Made by a program: the position numbers and the translations under genes | The notes under the pieces: model-generated | What the model was told of the DNA's origin: nothing | What the model saw: the letters and a program-made list of their open reading frames with translations, nothing else | Databases searched by the model: none | Shown: positions 5,677 to 11,136 of the stretch, piece by piece | Layout of the letters: every line of letters begins with the position of its first letter | How positions within the stretch are numbered: the first letter of the stretch is position 1 | Assembly (NCBI RefSeq): GCF_052169755.1 | Contig: NZ_JBQNBV010000069.1 | Span: 1-11,136 of the forward strand | Reading direction: 5' to 3' | DNA length: 11,136 nucleotides | Origin: Selenomonas sp052169755 | GTDB taxonomy: Bacteria > Bacillota > Negativicutes > Selenomonadales > Selenomonadaceae

Positions 5677-7528
5677 AGGAAAAATAGACGTCAATGTGCA
5701 TCCTTGGGTTGCTGAAGCGTGGCGCGAGAGCGAACGGCTTGGTGTGCCGCAGGTGGGCACGGAACCGAAGCACGCGCTTTCGCCGGAAGATTTTCGTGTG
5801 CTGCAGAAAAAACATGCGCATGCCATCGACTGTCTTTCGCAGCTGACGGAAGGCGTGCAGGAGTTTTTTGCACGATACGGTTTGAGTCTCTTGCTGCTCG
5901 ATGCGGATGCGATCGTTTTGAAAAGTTATTCGCTGCCCTTCATGCATTTGCCGCACGGCAAGGTCGAGGGATCGCGCCTTGGCGTCGAGGAGATCGGTGC
6001 ATCGAGCATCAGCATAGCGAGGGAGAAGCGCACGCCGTTTTGGGTTTTCGGACCGGAGATCTGGCGTGAGGCAAGTCACGCGGGCGACGCCTGCACGGCT
6101 CCCGTTCTCGTCGGCGAGGAGCTGCATTATCTCGTGAATATTGTCGTCAACGATCCGGCGGCAGTGCCGCAGGATGCAGTCATCGCACAGCTTTTGCTCG
6201 TCTCTCGCTCGCTTGCCGCCGCCTTGTCCCGCGATCTTAGACTGCGGGCGCAGGAAGCGATCTTGGACACTGCGCCGTTTGCCGTATATCACATACTGCC
6301 GAGCGGAGAGGTCGTCTACGCGAACCGCTTGGGGCTTGAGCGTCTCGCTCGTATCGGTGCGCGAGATCAAGAGACGAGCCGACTTTCGAATCTCAACGAT
6401 ATTGTCCTGAATTATCGTCACACGCCGATCTATCAAGGATTCAGCGGCACGCCGTCGTACAACAAGGAAGTCACATGGATCACGGCGGCAAAGACGTATG
6501 AGGATATCACGACGGTCGTGCCGTTGGAAAGTCCGGCGACGCATGAAGTTTCCGGCGTGGTGACCATTTCTATGCCGATCGAGGACATCCGTATGCTCGT
6601 TGCGCATACAGCCGGCTATACGGCGAAGTACAGTCTCGCGACGATGGCGGGTACGGGGCAGGCGTTTTATGCGCTGCGCGACAAGGCGCTGCGCGTGGCG
6701 CACGGCAAGCATCATGTGCTGCTGCAGGGAGAGGGCGGCACGGGCAAGCAGCGTTTGGCGCATGGCATACATCAGGCGTCGTCGCGTGCGGCGGGACCGT
6801 TGATCTCGTTTCGCTGCGGTGACGTGCAGCCGGAGCTTATCGCTGAGGAACTTTTCGGCGTCGCCGTCTCGCCCGCTGTCAGTCGTCCCGGCAAGCTCGA
6901 ACTCGCTTCGGGCGGCACGCTCTTTCTCGATGAAATCGAGAAGCTGCCGAAAAAAACGGCTGCAGCGCTGGCAGCAGCCCTGCGTGAGGGCAAGGCGCAT
7001 CGTCTCGACGAGACGGTGGTGCGTCCGATTGACGTGCGCGTCATTGCCGACTGCGACAGCGATCTCAAGCGTTTGACGGAGCGCGGACTTTTTGATCGCG
7101 GTCTTTATGATCTTGTTTCACGCAGCGTCATCCGAATGCCGGCGCTGCGCAATCGGCGCGAGGACATACCTCTGCTTGCCGAGCAGATCATTCGCGAGAT
7201 TGCCGAGCAGCACCGCATGGAGCCGAAGCAGCTTCTGCCCGAGACGCTGACACTTTTGGAGCAATACGATTGGCCCGATAATATCAAGCAGCTGCAGAGC
7301 GTTTTGGAGCAGGCGTTTTTCCATACCGCCGGCACGGTGATCGCTCCGGAGAACATCAATCTCATGGGCGATGTGAAGCCGGATGACAACTGGAAGAGTG
7401 ATCGCGAGATATTCCTGCGTGCATGGAAGTCCGCCGGCGGCAATGTCAGTCGGCTTGCGAATCTCCTTGATGTCAGCCGCGTGACGCTCTATCGCTATTT
7501 GAAGAAGTTTCAGCTGGAAAAACCGTGA
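5615..7528 (+). CDS. AcoR/DhaR-like transcriptional regulator with a degenerate sigma-54-type AAA+ domain
   Basis: A 637-residue regulator in the cytosol. Order: an N-terminal AcoR-like helix (HPWVAEAWRESERLG, 29-43), a GAF-like sensor to about 205, a PAS-like domain about 212-330, an AAA+ domain about 345-570, and a Fis-type helix-turn-helix at the C terminus (GGNVSRLANLLDVSRVTLYR, 608-627). The AAA+ part keeps a Walker A-like GEGGTGKQ (372-379) and a good Walker B, GGTLFLDEIEKL (433-444). The GAFTGA sigma-54 contact loop is missing: ELFG (412-415) is followed by VAVSPAVSRPGKLELAS, about four residues shorter than usual. Arginine-finger positions are changed (GLYDLVSRS for DLYYRLNV), and sensor II reads DNIKQL for GNVREL. 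It therefore probably acts without sigma-54, as TyrR-type proteins do. The effector is unknown. The ATG has GGGGGAAAG just upstream, and trmB follows after 12 bases. Confidence 0.88.
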   Translation: MIREQRSREKLKSYYRKFRDEGKIDVNVHPWVAEAWRESERLGVPQVGTEPKHALSPEDFRVLQKKHAHAIDCLSQLTEGVQEFFARYGLSLLLLDADAIVLKSYSLPFMHLPHGKVEGSRLGVEEIGASSISIAREKRTPFWVFGPEIWREASHAGDACTAPVLVGEELHYLVNIVVNDPAAVPQDAVIAQLLLVSRSLAAALSRDLRLRAQEAILDTAPFAVYHILPSGEVVYANRLGLERLARIGARDQETSRLSNLNDIVLNYRHTPIYQGFSGTPSYNKEVTWITAAKTYEDITTVVPLESPATHEVSGVVTISMPIEDIRMLVAHTAGYTAKYSLATMAGTGQAFYALRDKALRVAHGKHHVLLQGEGGTGKQRLAHGIHQASSRAAGPLISFRCGDVQPELIAEELFGVAVSPAVSRPGKLELASGGTLFLDEIEKLPKKTAAALAAALREGKAHRLDETVVRPIDVRVIADCDSDLKRLTERGLFDRGLYDLVSRSVIRMPALRNRREDIPLLAEQIIREIAEQHRMEPKQLLPETLTLLEQYDWPDNIKQLQSVLEQAFFHTAGTVIAPENINLMGDVKPDDNWKSDREIFLRAWKSAGGNVSRLANLLDVSRVTLYRYLKKFQLEKP

Positions 7529-7543
7529 GGAGGAAGTTTTTTG
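7528..7543 (+). promoter_or_regulatory. Strong SD that sets the TTG start of trmB
   Basis: AGGAGG (7528-7533) is followed by 7 bases and the TTG at 7541-7543. The SD overlaps the stop codon of the regulator gene, suggesting coupled translation. Confidence 0.75.
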
Positions 7544-8191
7544 CGACTGCGCAGAAAGCCGTGGGTGGATGAGGCCATTCACGCGTACGATGATTTTGTC
7601 TATCCTAAGGATCGTCCGGCGGGCGAGGCGGAGAGAGGCCGCTGGCAGGAGGTTTTCGGACGCGAGGCGCCGCTTTTCGTCGAGCTTGGCACGGGAAAGG
7701 GAGATTTTATCAGCGAGATGGCAGAGAGGAATCCGCAGGTGAACTTCATTGGCATCGAGAAGCAGCAGGACGTCCTCATTGCTGCCGCGCAGAAGGTGCG
7801 CGAAAAGGGACTGAAAAATGTGCGTCTGCTCGTCTTTGACATCGCGCAGCTTGAGAAGATCTTTGCTCCCGCAGAGATCACACGCTTCTTCGTGAATTTC
7901 TGCGATCCGTGGCCTAAGGCGCGGCACGCAAAGCGCCGTCTCACGCACCGCAGCTTCCTCATGCGCTACAAGGCGCTTCTTGTGCCCGGAGGCAGTCTCT
8001 TCTTCAAGACGGACAACCGTGCGCTCTTTGATTTTTCCTTGGAAGAGTTCCGTGAGATGGGGCTTTCCCTGCACGACGTCTGCTACGATCTGCACAGAGA
8101 GGCGCGTCCCGACAACGTGATGACGGAGTATGAAAGAAAGTTCAGCGGCAAAGGCGAGAAGATCAACCGCTGTGAGGTTACATTCGCCTGA
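7541..8191 (+). CDS. trmB: tRNA (guanine-N7-)-methyltransferase TrmB
   Basis: Methylates N7 of guanine 46 in the tRNA variable loop using S-adenosylmethionine; a cytosolic enzyme. It has 216 residues, normal length. The family start MRLRRKPW is present and supports the TTG codon. Motifs: SAM-binding VELGTGKGDF (47-56), acidic loop GIEKQ (71-75), catalytic CDPWPKARHAKRRL (121-134), FKTDN (155-159) and the C-terminal TEYERKF (195-201). The gene starts 12 bases after the regulator and ends 11 bases before the SEDS gene. It is probably co-transcribed with both, although its function has no evident link to either. Confidence 0.96.
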   Translation: MRLRRKPWVDEAIHAYDDFVYPKDRPAGEAERGRWQEVFGREAPLFVELGTGKGDFISEMAERNPQVNFIGIEKQQDVLIAAAQKVREKGLKNVRLLVFDIAQLEKIFAPAEITRFFVNFCDPWPKARHAKRRLTHRSFLMRYKALLVPGGSLFFKTDNRALFDFSLEEFREMGLSLHDVCYDLHREARPDNVMTEYERKFSGKGEKINRCEVTFA

Positions 8192-8202
8192 AGGAGGGGC
8201 TT

Positions 8203-9420
8203 ATGGAAAAACAGGAAGCGCAGGAGACAAAAGGCAGGAAGAGCTTCTGGGTCAGCGACATGGAGGCGGTTCTCGCCATCTTCATTGTGCTCCTCGTTTT
8301 TGGCAGCATCAATGTGTTCAGTTCGAGTTTTATTCTTGCGGAAACGAATTTCGGTTCGCCGTATTTCTTTTTGCAGCGTCAGCTTATCAATCTTGGAGCG
8401 GGCTTCTTCTGCTTCTTTCTCGGCTGCCGCGTGAACTACCATCGCTGGCGCGCGTGGATCGTGCCGGTCGTCGGCGTCACGATTCTTGCGCTGCTCGCCG
8501 TGCTTCTCGTGGGCGCGGAGGTCAACGGCTCAAAACGCTGGCTCGGTGCGGGAGGCTTTCAGATCCAGCCGGCAGAGATTGCAAAGCTCGTTTCTTTGAT
8601 GCTCATTTCCGCCTATGCGGCGTATCGCGTGCGCAACGACAAGCCCATCGACATCCTTTTTCCCAACCCGCAGTATCTGCTGATTCTTTTCATGGGACTT
8701 TTGATTGAGCTGGAGCCGGACGGCGGCACAATGTTCATCGTTATCTTCGTGCCGTTCGTACTCATGTGCATTGCGGGGCTTGAAAAGACGAAGGTTCTGA
8801 CGACTGTTGCCATCTTTGCGGCGGCGGGCGCGGCGCTTTCTGTCCTGCAGCCGTATCGTCTGGCGCGTCTCAAGGTCCTTATGGATCCGTGGGCGGATGC
8901 GCAGGGCATCGGCTATCAGACGGTGCAGTCGCTGTCTGCCATCGGCTCGGGGGGGCTCACGGGCATGGGACTCGGCATGGGCGTGAGCAAGTACAGCTAT
9001 CTGCCCGAAGCGCATACGGATTTCGCCTTTGCTATTTTCAGCCAGGAAACGGGCTTTTTGGGCGTCATCCTCATGCTGGTGCTTTACTCGGCGTTTACTG
9101 TCTATGGCGCGCGTATCGCAAATGCTGCGGCTGATGCTTACGGACAGTTTTTGGCGACGGGCATCCTTCTCTTGATCAGCGGGCAGGCGGTCGTCAATCT
9201 CTTGATGGTCGGCGGTCTTTTGCCCGTCATTGGTGTGCCGCTGCCTTTCATCAGCTACGGCGGCACATCGCTGATGATCAGCATGGCGAGCGTCGGCATC
9301 TTGCTGAACATCGGTCAGCATGGCACGGGCGCGTCGAGCCGCAGCAAACTTCGCGAAGCCTTGGAGCGTGATGTGGCGAAGAAGAAAGCCGAGCGGCATC
9401 TGCGTCTCGTGAAGAAGTGA
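8203..9420 (+). CDS. FtsW/RodA/SpoVE (SEDS) family peptidoglycan glycosyltransferase
   Basis: An integral membrane enzyme of 405 residues that polymerises lipid II into glycan strands, normally with a class B penicillin-binding protein. About ten hydrophobic segments are visible from residue 22 to 370, flanked by a short polar N terminus and a basic C-terminal tail (KLREALERDVAKKKAE). SEDS signatures: NGSKRWLG (108-115), QPAEIAKL (122-129), EPDGGT (171-176), the large extracellular loop DPWADAQGIGYQTVQS (218-233), PEAHTDF (268-274) with the conserved aspartate D273, and GVPLPFISYGGTSL (334-347). The SD AAGGAGGGG lies just before the ATG. There is no partner PBP or dcw-cluster gene beside it, so division (FtsW), elongation (RodA) or a third role cannot be decided, and I leave the symbol empty. 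Confidence 0.93.
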   Translation: MEKQEAQETKGRKSFWVSDMEAVLAIFIVLLVFGSINVFSSSFILAETNFGSPYFFLQRQLINLGAGFFCFFLGCRVNYHRWRAWIVPVVGVTILALLAVLLVGAEVNGSKRWLGAGGFQIQPAEIAKLVSLMLISAYAAYRVRNDKPIDILFPNPQYLLILFMGLLIELEPDGGTMFIVIFVPFVLMCIAGLEKTKVLTTVAIFAAAGAALSVLQPYRLARLKVLMDPWADAQGIGYQTVQSLSAIGSGGLTGMGLGMGVSKYSYLPEAHTDFAFAIFSQETGFLGVILMLVLYSAFTVYGARIANAAADAYGQFLATGILLLISGQAVVNLLMVGGLLPVIGVPLPFISYGGTSLMISMASVGILLNIGQHGTGASSRSKLREALERDVAKKKAERHLRLVKK

Positions 9421-9509
9421 GGCGAACGAAGAGGTGTGATGGCAAGCATCTATGGAGAATGGGGAGCCGCGCACGCTGAAAGAAATGGAAAGCACGGATG
9501 AAAGAAAGA

Positions 9510-9523
9510 GGAGAGGGATTTTG
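9510..9523 (+). promoter_or_regulatory. SD supporting a TTG start for the glycosyltransferase gene
   Basis: GGAGAGGG (9510-9517) lies just before a TTG at 9521-9523 that begins the conserved first strand (MQLISIVVPVFNE). The in-frame ATGs at 9452 and 9485 have no convincing SD close by. Confidence 0.5.
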
Positions 9524-10543
9524 CAGCTTATTTCCATCGTTGTTCCCGTCTTTAACGAGGAGGACAACTTAGAGCATTTTTATCAGGCGATTTGCGATGT
9601 CATGACTACGACGAAATATGACTTCGAGCTGATCTTCGTCGACGACGGCTCACGCGACAGGAGCCGCGAGATCCTGCGCCGCTTGGAAGAGCGCGATGTG
9701 CGCGTGCAGCCGATCTTTCTGTCACGCAACTTCGGGCATCAGATCGCTCTGACGTGCGGTCTTGACCATGCGGACGGCGCAGCGACGATCATGATGGACG
9801 GCGATATGCAGCACCCGCCCGCCTTGATTCCGACGCTTCTTGCCAAGTGGGAAGAGGGCTATGAAGTCGTTCAGACGATACGGGAGACGACGGAGGGCGT
9901 CGGCTGCTTGAAGAAAGCGACGTCGTATTGGTATTACAAGGCGCTCAACAGCATCTCGCGCGTGCATATCCAAGAAGGCGGCTCGGATTTTCGTCTTATG
10001 GATCGCAAGGTTGTGCTCGAATTTCGCCGCTATCGTGAACGGGCGCGTTTCATTCGCGGCATGATCGGCGCTATGGGCTATCGGCAGGTGCAGATTCGCT
10101 TCGTTGCGCCCAAGCGCTTTGCGGGGGTATCTAAGTTCTCTCCGCGAAAGATGCTGCGCTTTGCACTCGACGGCATCCTTGCTTTTTCGACGGTGCCCTT
10201 GCGTCTGGGGCTTTATGCGGGCTTTATTTGCGGTATCTTGAGCATACTCTTGCTCTTGCACGTGCTTTACATCAAGTTCATCGAGGGCAGCGCCGTGCCC
10301 GGCTGGGCGACGATCACGGCGTGCGTGCTGCTGTTTGGCGGTTTGCAGCTCGTCGCGCTCGGCATCCTTGGCGAGTACATCGGGCGTATTTTCGAAGAAG
10401 TCAAGCGCCGTCCGCTCTACCTCGTCGCGCGCGGCAAGCCGCGGGAAGCCGCACACGCGATGACAGAAAGCGGTGCGCCAAGAGAGACGGACATGGAGAA
10501 AGGGGAAGTGCATGATGCTGAAGAAACGGGAAGTCCTTCATGA
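9521..10543 (+). CDS. Family 2 glycosyltransferase, polyprenyl-phosphate (DPM1/GtrB-like) type, membrane anchored
   Basis: Probably transfers a sugar from a nucleotide sugar to undecaprenyl phosphate on the cytoplasmic face, for cell-surface glycosylation. From the TTG it has 340 residues. The GT-A domain comes first: VPVFNEE (8-14), VDDGS (40-44), SRNFGHQIA (68-76), MDGDMQHPP (92-100, metal-binding region) and GGSDFRLMDR (143-152). Two C-terminal membrane helices follow (about 209-230 and 243-264), then GEYIGRIFEEVKRRP, as in GtrB and similar proteins. An extra acidic tail of about 45 residues ends the protein. Start choice is uncertain: ATG 9452 would add 23 charged residues (MENGEPRTLKEM and on) that are not part of the domain and lack an SD. 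The 3' end overlaps the next gene by 32 bases. Confidence 0.88.
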   Translation: MQLISIVVPVFNEEDNLEHFYQAICDVMTTTKYDFELIFVDDGSRDRSREILRRLEERDVRVQPIFLSRNFGHQIALTCGLDHADGAATIMMDGDMQHPPALIPTLLAKWEEGYEVVQTIRETTEGVGCLKKATSYWYYKALNSISRVHIQEGGSDFRLMDRKVVLEFRRYRERARFIRGMIGAMGYRQVQIRFVAPKRFAGVSKFSPRKMLRFALDGILAFSTVPLRLGLYAGFICGILSILLLLHVLYIKFIEGSAVPGWATITACVLLFGGLQLVALGILGEYIGRIFEEVKRRPLYLVARGKPREAAHAMTESGAPRETDMEKGEVHDAEETGSPS

Positions 10544-11136
10544 AGTACGCCGCTACTTTGTGGTTCTTTTCGGCTGCGCTGTCTGCGGCGTGGGCATCAA
10601 CCTCTTCATCCTGCCGGCGAACCTTCTGACGAGCGGTCTTGGCGGCATCGCCATTCTGCTGCATTACTTCGTGGGCTGGCCTGTCGGCGTGCAGCTTCTC
10701 GTCTACAATCTGCCGATTCTCTACCTTGCTCATCGCTTCGTGGGAAAGCGCTATGCTGTCGATACGATCTTGGGCACGGTACTGTTCTCCTTTGGCATCG
10801 ACGTATGCAGTCCGCTTTCGGCGCTGCATCCCGTGCGGGACACGATGCTCAATGCGATCTTTGGCGGTGTCGTTTCCGGTATCGGCTATGGAGTCATTTT
10901 CCGCTTCGGTTCAAATACGGGCGGCGTTGATGTGTTTGGCGCCATCTTGAAGAAGTATTGGTCGATCGACGTCGGTACGGGCGTGTTTCTGCTCAACATG
11001 CTCATCATCGCTGCATCGGCGGCGCTTTTCGATCTTGAGACGGCGCTTTTTACGCTCGTCTGCATCTATGCGACGGCGGAGCTGACAAACCGCTGGGCGG
11101 CTGGCTTCAATCGCGAGAAGGCGATCTTCATCATCT
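10512..11136 (+). CDS. YitT family membrane protein (partial, cut by the window edge)
   Basis: The first 208 residues of a membrane protein continue past the right edge. The frame starts MMLKKREVLHEVRRYF and holds several hydrophobic helices with the YitT-family pattern: GCAVCGVGINLFILPANLL, then TSGLGGIAILLHYF, later GVVSGIGYGVIFRFGSNTGG followed by VDVFGAILKKY. Full-length relatives are about 280-290 residues and end in a cytosolic DUF2179 domain, which would lie outside the window. The function of the family is not established; a transport role has been suggested. The ATG at 10512 (a second ATG follows at 10515) has GGGGAAG just upstream, inside the end of the glycosyltransferase gene, so translation is likely coupled. 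No stop codon occurs before the edge. Confidence 0.88.
   Translation, partial: MMLKKREVLHEVRRYFVVLFGCAVCGVGINLFILPANLLTSGLGGIAILLHYFVGWPVGVQLLVYNLPILYLAHRFVGKRYAVDTILGTVLFSFGIDVCSPLSALHPVRDTMLNAIFGGVVSGIGYGVIFRFGSNTGGVDVFGAILKKYWSIDVGTGVFLLNMLIIAASAALFDLETALFTLVCIYATAELTNRWAAGFNREKAIFII

Noticed and set aside
5579..7000. 473-codon open frame on the minus strand opposite the regulator gene
   Set aside because: The plus-strand gene shows clear GAF/AAA+/HTH domains. The antisense frame is Arg/His-rich with no motif, as expected from GC-rich third positions.
7118..8095. 325-codon minus-strand frame opposite the regulator end and trmB
   Set aside because: It spans two well-supported plus-strand genes and shows no recognisable motif.
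8530..9567. 345-codon minus-strand frame opposite the SEDS gene
   Set aside because: Its product is hydrophilic and His/Arg-rich with no domain, and it lies over a convincing SEDS coding sequence.
1..11136. CRISPR arrays, insertion sequences, phage or defence genes, tRNA or rRNA genes
   Set aside because: No regularly spaced repeats, transposase or integrase motifs, or tRNA/rRNA sequences were seen on either strand.

Overview
The window looks like chromosome from a Bacillota member with moderately high GC. The class Negativicutes (Selenomonas-like) is my best guess. This rests on strong Shine-Dalgarno (SD) sites, SigA-type promoters, GC-rich third codon positions, a B. subtilis-type QueF and the gene mix (YitT, a SEDS protein, a c-di-GMP PDE). 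It is inference; no rRNA or marker gene is present to fix the taxon. Nine protein genes are supported, one of them cut by the right edge. There are no tRNA, rRNA, IS element, phage or CRISPR signals.

Left block (1-3093, + strand). A noncoding or unassigned tail ends in a strong terminator at about 126-180. Then come three genes joined by ATGA stop/start overlaps: a PAS-GGDEF-EAL protein (probable c-di-GMP phosphodiesterase), QueF (preQ0 reductase, queuosine pathway) and a CobA/CobO-type corrinoid adenosyltransferase. A hairpin plus seven T closes this unit at 3066-3093.

Middle (3092-5453). A single gene with its own extended -10 promoter encodes an AlbA_2 / divergent-ATPase / winged-helix protein. 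It carries an unusually long Glu/Ala-rich linker built partly from DNA repeats. It ends at a bidirectional terminator (5041-5079) shared with a convergent small membrane protein gene on the minus strand. That gene has a near-consensus promoter inside a divergent intergenic region.

Right block (5511-11136, + strand). A closely packed run contains an AcoR/DhaR-like regulator whose AAA+ domain has lost the sigma-54 contact loop (GAFTGA) and other ATPase residues, then trmB (TTG start), a FtsW/RodA SEDS glycosyltransferase, a membrane-anchored family 2 glycosyltransferase of the polyprenyl-phosphate type, and the 5' part of a YitT family membrane protein. The block joins tRNA modification with envelope biosynthesis under what may be a SigA-type regulator.

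I see no clearly new multi-gene system. The most useful leads are the decayed sigma-54-type regulator, the PDE-queF-cobO coupling, the repeat-built linker, and several start-site or leader-ORF questions.
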